NCBI RefSeq assembly: GCF_964204645.1
Contig: NC_134030.1
Coordinates: forward strand, 21,450,210-21,514,209
Source of the DNA: Tubulanus polymorphus
Lineage: Eukaryota; Nemertea; Palaeonemertea; Tubulaniformes; Tubulanidae
Direction of reading: 5' to 3'
DNA length: 64,000 nt
Within the stretch, counting starts at the first letter, position 1, and each line of letters begins with the position of its first letter. A model generated the notes under the pieces. The model was not told where the DNA came from. It ran no database searches and saw nothing but the letters and a program-made list of their open reading frames with translations. A program made the translations under genes and the position numbers. Of the stretch, positions 13,001 to 25,000 are shown one piece after another.

Positions 13001-16000
13001 CGTAACGAACGTTTGACAGCTGATATCCACTTTATCGACACACGTTCGATCATCGTCGTCTTTTCTCTCCGATTCACCGCGAATCGTCGCAGTAGATCCC
13101 GACGAATTCGATTCGTTATTCAAACCGACGTTATCGTCGTTGTTCGGTTGAGAATTCGACGATTCGATTGGATTCGAGATTCCGACCCGAGATTCGGTTG
13201 TCGACGGATGTGAATCGAAAGAATCTACAGTAGACTCCGCGGTTCGGGATTCCATCGATTCGACGGGTGCCGATTCGGAATCATTGTGACCTTGATCTTG
13301 ATCGGTTGGACTGGTTTCCGACGAGCAGTAAACAGGCCCAGAATTTAGACTGGTCTCCTGAAGACATTTTTCCTCGGATATATTTGGACTGGTGTCCTGA
13401 AGGCAGACGCCCTCAGACTTATTTGGACTGGTTTCCTGAAGGCAGTTTGAGTCCAACATATTTTGACTGGTCTCCTGAAGGCACTCCGACTTATTTGGAC
13501 TGGTTTCCTGGAGGCAGTTCGACACGGATATTGTTGGACTGGTTTGCTGAAGGCACTCTGACTTTGGACTGGTTTCTGTAATGGAATCGGTGCGCGACTT
13601 GTTCGGACTGGTGTCCTGTGAGCAGCAGACGGAGGACTGATCGCGATCCCTCGATTCATTCGGTCGATTCCTGGCCGCGCGCGTCGACCGTCGACGAAAC
13701 GACGACGGAGGAGTCCGCACGACGCGTCTACGGGAAGATAACAACGCCAGAGGGCGCCCTCGCCCACGTTTAACGGGCGGTTCGCTCGAATCCGCCGCCG
13801 GCTGCTGCGTCGTCTTTTTCTTCTTCGGGGGTCGGCCGCGTCCTCGTTTCTCGATGACCCGCGCCGCCGGAGGAGGAGGAGGAGATGATACTTCATCTTC
13901 GTCTTCCCCTTCGTCGCTGGTCGTACTGACGTCGAAGTCGCACACGTCGACGTGTCGCGCGTAGCTGTCGTGCGTGCGATATAGGCGGCGACACTTGTCG
14001 CACTTGTACGGGCCCTTGTCGCTCGGTTCGCTGCGCGCGAGGCTTTCCGCTTTGATTTTCTGGACGACCTTCTCGTGTAGGGCCTCGTCGCCGTTGCCCG
14101 CGGGCAGTTCGGACATCGTCCTCGACAAGGACTGCACGGCCGCCCGAGCCTTCTCGGCGTCGCCCGCGATCCGATTCGGTGTTCGACGTAACGGGTAACT
14201 TTTCAATAGAGGGCGCCGCTGATCTGACTGGGTATCTCCGTCGGAATGGATGGCTCCGAAATCCGACTGGTCGGCGGCTTCGTCAAACTGGGTGGCTCCA
14301 TCATCCGATTGCTTGTCTCGGGAGTGTAACTGGGTAGCTTGAGACTCCGATTGGGTGGCTCCATCAGAGTGGGAGACTCCAGACTCCAGTTGGTTGGCTG
14401 CAGAATCTAGTGCGGCTCCGGTATCCGGTAGGATGCTTCCGGACTCCACTTGGTCGGCCCCAAGTTCCGAATGAGTAGTATCTTCAGTTCGGGTGGCTCC
14501 CGCTGACTCCGAATGGATGGCTCCGGATTCGATTTGAGCCACTCCACTTTCCGAACGCATTTTACTTTTGGAATCGGATGGCTCCGCGTTCTCCTCGCTC
14601 GCCGCATTGCGACGAGTGTCGACCGTCAAATCGACTGCCTCTAAATCGGTCGACTGATTTGACTCGTCCCCCGTCTGCCGATGAATCATAGCAGCAGACG
14701 ACGGTAGCAAGCGGTCGTCCTCACCAGGTGGCGGCGGCGTGTAAAACAACTGCTGCGGTATATCGACGAACCGGCGTTGTTTACGCGGTGGTTCGGCGTT
14801 CACCACCGGGTAGACGCTGGCGATCTGGTACCGCGCCAACGCCGACGACGGCGCCGTGTGCTTCTCGCGGTGAAATCGTCCGAAATCGACGAATTTTTTC
14901 GGCGCCACGGTCGGCGACGCGTTGCCGCGCGCCATCTCGACGGCGGCGCGCGTCATCAGTTTGTGCCCGATGACGACGCCCTTCGAAACGATCGGCTCGC
15001 GGATCTCGTAGCCCGACAGTCGCCCGCCAGGTTCGTCCCATTTTTCTGATTCCGCCAGAAAACCGTTGCTAAATGGCGGCGCGTCGGCGTAAATCCGTTT
15101 CGAGTCCGCTTTTAAGTCCGTTACCGGTTTCACCTTCGCTGGCGGTGGCACGTAATCGACGATTACGCAGTCCTCGTCCTCATTATCATCATATCCGTTT
15201 GTGGTGGCTTCACCAGCAGACGTAGCTGGATCAACGGTTTGTTTGTCCACACAGGGATTGTCCACTGGATTGACAGGTAAATCATCCAGTGGATTAGCTG
15301 ACGGATTAACAAGTGAATTATCCAGTGGATTAGCTGATGGATTAACAGGTGAATTATCCAGTGGATTGGCAGACCGATTAACAGGTGAATTATCCAGTGG
15401 ATTAGCTGATGGATTAACAGTTGGAATATCCACTAGATTAACAGTTGCATTATCCCGCGCATTATCCACAATCGGACGTTCAGACGTGTTTTCCACTGGA
15501 TTATCGGCTGAATTAACTGATGGATTATCCACAGGATTAACAATAGGCTCGTCCACAACAGCACTATCATCCGAATTAACAAGTGATTTATCCACAACAG
15601 AAATTTTTTCTGGATTAACAATTGGATTGTCCACCGGATTAACGGTAGGATTATCAGCTGGATTATCGGCCGCTAATCCGGATATTTCCGAAAAGTCGAA
15701 CGACTTGCTGTAAGCCATCGGTAACAAGTCGTTGGTCGGGGTTTTATAAGCGGACGCAATCATGCAGTCCGGGGGCGATGAATTCGAACGGGATGTGCGC
15801 AGCCCGGCGACGCGACCCGCCGCGCGCCCCGATCGCGTATCTGCGACGCTGAACTTGAAGTCGTCGATTTTACCGCGATTCCTCGCGGCGGCCATGTTTA
15901 AACGGTCGACGATCTGCAGTAGCTGCGCGCCCTCCGGGTCGTCCATCGCGCGCGGGTCCAACGCTCGCGACCGCGTCGACGACAACGAACCGAGCAGACG

Positions 16001-19000
16001 CAGCGTGTTCGCCGACAGACCGCGTAAAGAGGGCGCCACCGGCCCGGTCGGCGTCGTTTTCGTAACCGCCGACGAGATCGGCGATCGGCTACGATTCGCC
16101 GACGATAATTCCGACAGTTGATCGCGTAGCCAATCGGGTGTGAGCTTTTTCTTCGAATCGCGCTCGACGACGGACGGAGCAAGCGCCTCCGTCTCGGAAG
16201 CCGTTTCCGTCTCGGTCGACGTGTTCAATTCCGATCGCGTCGTTGCGAGTTCTAACGTCGGTACGGCAGATGGCGCCACGTACCGCGGGTGCGCGGGGTC
16301 GTCGTGCACGTACGTCGTGTCGCGGATGCTGATCGAAGGCGAGTCGATTTCGTCGGGTTTCACCTCGATGATTCGACACGTGTAGACGGTGCGTCGCCTC
16401 GCGTCAACCGTGCTCCAATACACACGAGTACAACTACAAAATCAAACAAACAATATTAAATACAGCTGCAAAGCGGCGATAATGGGTTTTCTGCAAAGCG
16501 GCGATAATGGGTTTTCTGCGTTAATGAATTAATTGAAAATTCACTGCACAGATGGATGCAAAAATGGTCGCCAGTCAGCCATCTTTGATTTGCTTATGCA
16601 CAGGTGCACAACAACTACGTACCATATAAAATGGTTTTAACCAAGTCTAATCAAAACTAAGACCTTACTGTCTACACACAGTTTCATCAATACACATCAA
16701 AGCACCGCGAAAATTCTCTAAATAGATAGATACCAAAATGGCCATGATTCGGCCGTCATTGATTTTGTTCATAACAAAAGTTACTGGTGCTCAACTACGT
16801 GCGTACCCCCATCAAGCAGTTGTCCCAAGTTTCATCAAAATACAAGAGTCCATCTAAAACGCAAAGTGGTCGGCCCAAATTTACAATACTGCCTCGCTGC
16901 CTAGGACCTAGGTCTTGATTCAAAATTTACCGAGAAGAACAGCTCTCAAACCTCACCGAACAATAAACTTCTAACACTAAACGTATAGTGCATTCCTATA
17001 TACATGACTTCATAACATATCAGTGTGACCTCTATATCAACTGATAACACTAAAGTACATTTCACAGATTTTCATTCATTCTATTAACTATGATCCCGAT
17101 TTGAAAGTTAAGGACCAAGCGGCAACACAGTCCTGACTGAAGTCCTTACGTTCTAAATCTTAAGACTTAGTCATAAATTCTGAGATTTGATATAAAATTA
17201 AGCGTGTCTTAGATTGGTCTTATATTTAAGCCGTGACAATTAACAATCTAAACATAAACCAATTAGAAAACAACCTGGGGTCAGTTGCTCAAAACAACCC
17301 CGGGTCAGTTGCTCAAAACGACCTTGGACCAGCTGCTCAAAACAACCTGTGGATGGTTGATATAAGAGACAATTAAAAGTTAATTTTTACTATAGAATTT
17401 ATCTGCCAGTTATATTCAAACATCTTTTCAGCAACTGCAGGCCCAGGTCCAGAGTTCAAATTCAATGTTTTGCAATGTTTCAACTCAGAGCTGCGCACAG
17501 AATTGCAATAGTGTCCAGCATTTGTACATTTTAAGACATTATTTGAGATACTGAAGAAAATATGAGCAAATTCGAGGCCTAGGTTGCGCAGTTTGGATTT
17601 ACAAGACAGTTTGAAATGATTTTCAAAAATTAAAATAAATACTGACCAGTAACCGACTGGAAGCAGGACGTCTCTCGTATCGGACATCGCTGTCAGTACT
17701 CCTAAACATTCCACGGTCAGTGAACCTAGAAAATAATCATTAACAAATTCACATACTTGATTACTACACAAGATACCCCAGAACCCTTCTAACTAGTGAC
17801 ACCTGGTGGATCCTCTATTGCTGCAGTAGTTGATGTCCTACTGCACACTAGCGACACCTGGTGCATCCTCAGTTGCCACAAGTGGAATCCTCTATTGCCG
17901 CAGAAGTTGATTTCCTACTGCACGCTAGTGACACCTGGTGGATCCTTGGTTGCCACAAGTGGAATCCTCTATTGCCGCAGTAGTTGATTTCCTACTGCAC
18001 ACTAGCGACACCTGGTGGATCCTCAGTTGCCACAAGTGGAATCCTCTATTGCCGGAGTGTTGATGTCCTATTGTACACTAGCGACACCTGGTGGATCCTC
18101 ACTTGCTATGGTTAAGTCCCTCAAACGATTCAAATTTCCACGTACCTGCCATGATTTTAATTCTCGAAGATTCGAATCCTTGTTGCCATGGTTTTTTCGT
18201 CAATCCGACATTCTCGGTGTCGATACAAACTCGACGCAGCACGGCGAACTCCGTACCTTCAACCGGCTGAAAAACAAAACAACAATACCCGGTGAATCTC
18301 TTGAAATCATTACCAAAAACTTCAATAAATGAATCGATAAATAAATTAATGAAACGATCAGTGTTGTAACGATATTACGCCGGGATCTGTACAACAAATT
18401 GTTCTTTCCTGAATATTGAGTTTTCAAAAAGTTTTAAAGGAGAAAATTAATATTTCAAGGGAGCGTCTGCATCACTTTCATAACCCAATTACGGTAGACT
18501 ACTCCTAAATCATTACCGGTTATCTCACGGCAATCCAGTTATTCGGTGTTTTTGTAAGCAAACTTTTATCATATAGGCCTTAAATAGCATTTTCTGTTTT
18601 GAAGGAGTTTTCAGAGAATTAAGGAGTATTCGTAGGGACCATGTACATCCATTCCCGAAGATGACTAGGGTTACTTATAGAAAACGATAATAAATGACTG
18701 CTAGGATCAGTCGAAACAGCTAATTCAATCATATTTTCTAAAGTAATTCTTTTTCCTTTTTGAGTGTTGAGTTTTTCTTTAAATGAATCAATGTTTGAAA
18801 TGAAGTGAATATTGGACAGGGCTGGACAAGTTTGAGCAGTTGAAATCATCAGGTAGTTAATTTACAATGTTTGAAACCCATCAGAGTAACTTGTCTTGAA
18901 CAGGGTCCCGCTCTATAAGACTGTCACTGCACCTATAAGTCTATAACTTCAGTTTAAAGATTTCTAGCCGTCAAATATCTGTCAAATGTTTTAAGTCCAA

Positions 19001-22000
19001 CCACAGTATACATAAAATCCCTGTTACATAGCTACTAATTCCTGAAGTCTGAGACCTGTGACATAATCACTTCTAATCAGCCAATCATATAACCCTAACT
19101 CTAGGTCAGCTGAAAAGCTGTGACATCAGAACCCTAGCCAGCCAATCACAGTTAACCCTAACCCTAGGTCACCTGACCAGCTGTGACATCAGAACCCTAG
19201 CCAGCCAATCACAGCTAACCCTAACCCTAGGTCACCTGACCAGCTGTCACATCATAACTCTAGCCAGCCAATCACAGCTAACCCTAACCCTAGGTCACCT
19301 GACCAGCTGTCACATCATAACTCTAGCCAGCCAATCACAGCTAACCCTAACCCTAGGTCACCTGACCAGCTGTGACATCATAACCCCAGCCAGCCAATGA
19401 AATCCTTAGATCACTGAAGCTGATTGAGGTGGTCAGTCAGACAGGTGTGTGTGTGTGTGTGTCACTACTCAAACTAGTTCAATACAACACTATGACTATG
19501 TATTCAATATGTGTACAATATAGGAGCACAGTGTGTACAGTGTGTACAGTTATAAATATGGCAAATCCTACGTCAGACTACAGGTCTATAACCTCAGTAT
19601 AAAACTTATAATTTGTCAACAAAGACCTGTGGAACATTTAGGACCAGCCTCAGTTTGATTTGGTTTTATAATCTGGTTTTATAATCAATCTGACCAGTTA
19701 CAACCAGTCAGTCCCAAGATAAAGACCATTCTTTTCCTAAAATCCATTTTCGCAGTCGAGATTTAAGATGTAAGACCATAGCTGAACTCATATTCCGGTT
19801 GTATAGGAAATTAAGATCAGTCTTAATAAAGTTGGAGTGCAAATTTCGGAACAGAACAACTAACAGGAGACCTTTGACTTTGTGAATCTACAACCTCAGT
19901 ATAAAACTCAATCTGAATTAAGAACACGAGTGTTTTCGTTTAGAAACTCACCTTTCCCTCGCACAGGTGACTGTGTTTACGACAGAAGATTTTCTTATCG
20001 CACTGAAACACGCAGCCCATAGACCGCGCGCACATGAAGTGGAAATTGGCGCCACAACCCGGAGCACAGCAGCCTACAGTCGAACCCGGTCGACCACAGT
20101 TATCACATTTCTACAAAAAGAAGCAAAAATTTTCTACAATTGCAATTCAGCATTTTAGATATTAAGACATTTAATCGGCTCACTTTCAAAAGGTCCACAC
20201 TTCACATGTGTTCATTGCTTCACCTGAGACATTTTCAATTGAAAATGAACTACAAACACCAGATATTAGACATTTTATCAGCGCACTTTCAAAAACTGAT
20301 CGTCCACACTTCACATGTGTTCAGTGCTTCACCTGAGACATTTTTAATCGAGAATGAACTACAAACACCAGACATTAGACATTTTATCAGAACACTTTCA
20401 AAAACTGATCTTCCACACTTCACATGTGTTCAGTGCTTCACCTGAGACATTTTTAATTGAAAATGAACTACAAACACCAGATATTAGACATTTTATCAGC
20501 ACACTTTCAAAAACTGATCGTCCACACTTCACATGTGTTCAGTGCTTCACCTGAGACATTTTTAATTGAAAATGAACTACAAACACCAGATATTAGACAT
20601 TTTATCAGCACACTTTCAAAAACTGATCGTCCACACTTCACATGTGTTCAGTGCTTCACCTGAGACATTTTTAATTGGAAATGAAATACAAACACCAGAT
20701 ATTAGACATTTTATCAGCACACTTTCAAAAACTGATCGTCCACACTTCACATGTGTTCAGTGCTTCACCTGAGACATTTCTAATTGAAAATGAACTACAA
20801 ACACCAGACATTAGACATTTTATCAGCACACTTTCAAAAACTGATCGTCCACACTTCACATGTTTTCAGTTGTTCAGACATTATTTCATCAGAACTGAAT
20901 TTCAAGCTGCGTGTAGGCCGGGGAGGGAGGGTGTTTGAATCAATACGTACCAATCTCCTGCCGCGACCGACTGCCGTGCTGACATTCTGTAACGAGCCGT
21001 CGACCTCTTCGTAAACCTCAGCCGACCACATGGCGCAGTTTATATGCACCCAGTCGTTCTGACCCATATACAACAACCTGCCGGCGTGCTACAATATCAA
21101 CAATTACAGCAATCAGGTCGACGTAGAAGGTTAGTTCCTTTTTTTTCAACGAACAGGAACACAGGGGTTTGGCGATGGGCTTGGATTTTATTTCCGGGTT
21201 GTTGATAATCTCGCGAGAATGGCTCTAAATATGAACTGCGAATAAATTCAAAATATCACGGAAATACCTTGTGTTTATATTGTTTATTTATCCGCTATAA
21301 AGTTCCGATAAAAAATTGGTCGTTAAGGATCATCATCAGACGGTCGTGACGCTCTACATAAAATCACAAGGGATAAAATATATATCACAATATCGAACTT
21401 ACATGCGGAATTTCATCCCCGAACACGAGACACAACTGACATCTGCGCGAATCCTCGACATCTTGATCCGGTTCGGAGGGCGCTAGCGATTCTAGGTCAT
21501 CTTCTAAATCAACTGAAATTCAAAAGAAACAAAGAACATAATTTCAGAATCAGGGTAGCGCGAGATTCCGCACAATTTTTCCCCCAGCTGAGATTTCAAT
21601 GATTCTTCCATGTGTTTACACAAAATTCCCAGTGAGTGAATCAGAGGAATTTCTAGGATTAAAATATTAAGATTCATTCATTTTTCATTGAATCACGTAT
21701 TGAAAAAGAAACACGTGGTCAATAGCATTATCTGAATTCCCTGAATTAACAGGTTTTTTTGGTTAAAATTCACGACTTTTTCTATATTTTTCTGATTTCC
21801 TGGGTTCTCCACACACAGTGGCGCCACCCGCCAGGACAGACGGAGACGATCAGGACGGACGCGGAAAAAAAAAATATCGAAAAATTGATTTACATTTAGG
21901 AACAAGTCGTTTTTGCGGCGACGCGATCTTCTTGAAAGGTGAAGGTTGTTCGACGATTGTCTCCTTGCGTTCGAGCCATTGTGCGTACGTGTGGTCGTCG

Positions 22001-25000
22001 CTAGGGGGCAGCACTGCATTTGGTAGCATTCCCCTGCAATGAATAAATCAATAATTCATACTGATTTCGACAAAAGTTTTCATGAAAATAGATGCCGATA
22101 AATGCGCGATATTTGAACATACTTTGGTAAATTGCGATTGTTGTGCCACAGATGACAAGCTTTCACGTCGTACCACGGAAAGATTCTCTCCATTTCCTAC
22201 AAAATTAATGATATATTCTACCAAGATTTTTCGATTTTCAAGACAGATTGCTAAACAAGAGTCACACAGAGATTGACCAGAGGAGTGAAATCCTTATCTG
22301 GCTAGAGGCTAAAATATAGAAGAACTGACAACTCCGACAGTATAACCCTGATTTCCCAAATATTTCCCCATCTAGACAACTAAGATCTACAGCCATTTTT
22401 GGGTATTTAAGGAATTTAATGACGTGTAGGAACCCTGATTTCGCAAATATTTCCTGGATTACAGGGAAATCTATCTAATATATTGTTTTGAAATTCGTAA
22501 GTTTTTCGGGAAGCCCAGAGGAGAGCCAGGTCTCGGACGGCTTACCTTAATGAACACCATTCTAATGGACGTATTCGCCTTGCGTCTCATGACCGGCAAC
22601 TCTTCGTTGAACTCGAACGCCATCTGGATCAAACGCACGAAATCGTTGCAGAAATTCTCCTGTCGAAAATAGAAAGATAATCATAGAAATTTGTTTCAAT
22701 GAAAACGCTTTTGTTTCAGCGAGGAAAGTTAAACACTTGTAAAATCGTCCCAGTCAAACCACCAAGTCACTATTAGATTATTTACAATGTTTAAAAGCCT
22801 AGAGCCGAGAATTAAGTGTAAAAGTTGCCTTGAATCTTCAGACTGCCTTCAAGTTGCTAGATTCAAGTTGCTAGATTAATATTGGAATTGATATGGTCTT
22901 GGACTCTAAGCCGTGACTGGCTCCAGGAAGTTGCGCAGTCCTGACTTACATTCACAAGCGGTCTTAAATCGTAAGACTGGTCTTAAGTTGTCAGATTGGC
23001 TATAGAACTAAGTTGGACTTAGACTGGTCTTATGTCGAAGCCATGACTATGCAACCGGCCCCAGGAACTGAGTTGCGCAGTCGTGACTTAAGTCCAAAAG
23101 GGTCTTATATCTCACAACTGGACTTTTAAGATGTTAGATTAGGCTGAGAACTAAGATGGTTTTTAAATTAGGTTTTAAATGTGGAAACGACAAATTACAA
23201 AATTGTTGTAGATAAAAGTAGAATATGACTTACAACAGGCTCTCGTTCAAAAGTGTTCTTAAATCTTGTTAGATTAGGTTTAGGTTGTTTTATAGATAAA
23301 TGTAGAATATGACTTACGACTGATGTGTAGTAATTCTGTTCAACTCTGTCTCTGATTGTGTATAGATCTCTCGCGCCGAGGTCGTCTGCTGCCAGCGTCT
23401 CGCGAGCAGACGCCGCGACGTATTCACGTTTTAAATCATTCACGACCTTCGATTGTAGCACTAGACGGTCGACCGCAGGAGCAGGAGCTACAGTACTAAC
23501 ACCACTAGCAGCAGTTGTAGGAGCAAGGCTTGATGATTGCGCGGAGAATGCGGCTCCTTCACTGGCGAGTGAGGTCGACGATACGGACGGAAAAGCGTCT
23601 GCCGCTGATGACGCACCGGTTCCTTCACTGGCGAGTGAGTTCGTTACTCCTCCGGCAAGCGAGGTCCCGACTACGGATGGAATGGTTTTTACACTGGCGA
23701 GTAAGGCTTCTCCAACAGACGGATCAGCGAGTGAGTTCGTTTCTCCACTGGCGAGTGAGGTTTCTACCCCAGACGGATCGTTTCCTGCCCTGGCAAGTGA
23801 GTTCATTCCTGCCCTGGCAAGTGAGGTTCCTACCTCAGACGGATTGTTTCCTGCTGTGGCGAGTGAGTTGGTTCCTTCACCGGCCACTGAGGCTTCTCCG
23901 TCTGCAGACGGATCGGTGTTTCCTGCCCTGGCAAGTGAGTTCATTCCTGCACCGGCAAGTGAGGTTCCTACCTCAGACGGATTGTTTCCTGCTGTGGCGA
24001 GTGAGTTGGTTCCGTCACCGGCGACTGAGGTTTCTCCGTCTGCAGACGGATCGGTGTTTCCTGCCCTGGCGAGTGAGTCGTCCATTTTTTCGGGATCGGT
24101 CACCAGCACGACGACCGTATTCTCGTCGAGGTCGACCGGACGCCCATCCTCGTCCACGCACAATATCTCCAAACCATCGGCGTCGACGACTGAACTTATC
24201 TCTAACTTATCACACGAATTCGCATCATCTTTAAGTTTATTTTTGTACGGTTTATCAGCATCATCTGCCGGATCAATCACAAGTTTATCGATATTACCAT
24301 CAAGTTTATCGTCACATTTATCGGTATTATCCGCAGGTTTATCAGCCGGAGTCTTATCATTCGCGACGTTATCGTCCAAAGTTTTCATATCACTTATCAT
24401 CTTATCACTAGAACTAGTATCATCGCTTATCATTTTATGAGGCGAGCTGCTTATCCGAGGATTAACTACAAGCGCGGAACTATCTGTCGATTGTCTCGAC
24501 GGGTTACTCCAGCTGGAGTCTTCCTCTCTGCTGGAGTCACGGCGCGTGGAGTCATCACCCGGACGGGAGTCTGTTCGGTTGGAGTCCGGCCGACCGAAGT
24601 CCGTCCGATTAGAGGTGATCTGACTGGAGTTGGACCGACTGGAACCACTCCAGACGGAGTCACCCGGATTGGTATCACTCTTGATGGAGTCACCCTGACA
24701 CGAATCCACCTGATTGGAGTCACCCGGATTGGAGTCGCAGGATTCCATACAAACGCAGTCCATTTTCGAACACGTTTCGCGATTCCGAACAATTTGATTG
24801 TCGTCGTCGTCGATCGTTAATAAACTCGATTCTTTTCGATTCATCGTCGAATCGTCGTTGATCGCTCGTGCGATCTCGTCGCCGGTGACGAGGCGATTGC
24901 GCAATCGACGGCCGCGCGAATCCGGCGGCAAAATCTGTTCGAATATATTCCAGTGAACGGGTTTATCAAACACAGCGCCGGCTGTGGCACATTTCTTCGC

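Noticed and set aside
19075-19395. CCCTAACCCTA words as an interstitial telomere
   Set aside because: Only two CCCTAA per 63-bp unit; part of a larger unrelated repeat.
20146-21014. Series of overlapping small proteins starting [12 protein letters not shown]
   Set aside because: Each is one-and-a-half units of the 109-bp array; not a gene family.
23358-24440. 360-residue plus-strand open frame
   Set aside because: Lies antisense to repetitive coding exon 16; codon pattern and splice evidence support the minus strand.
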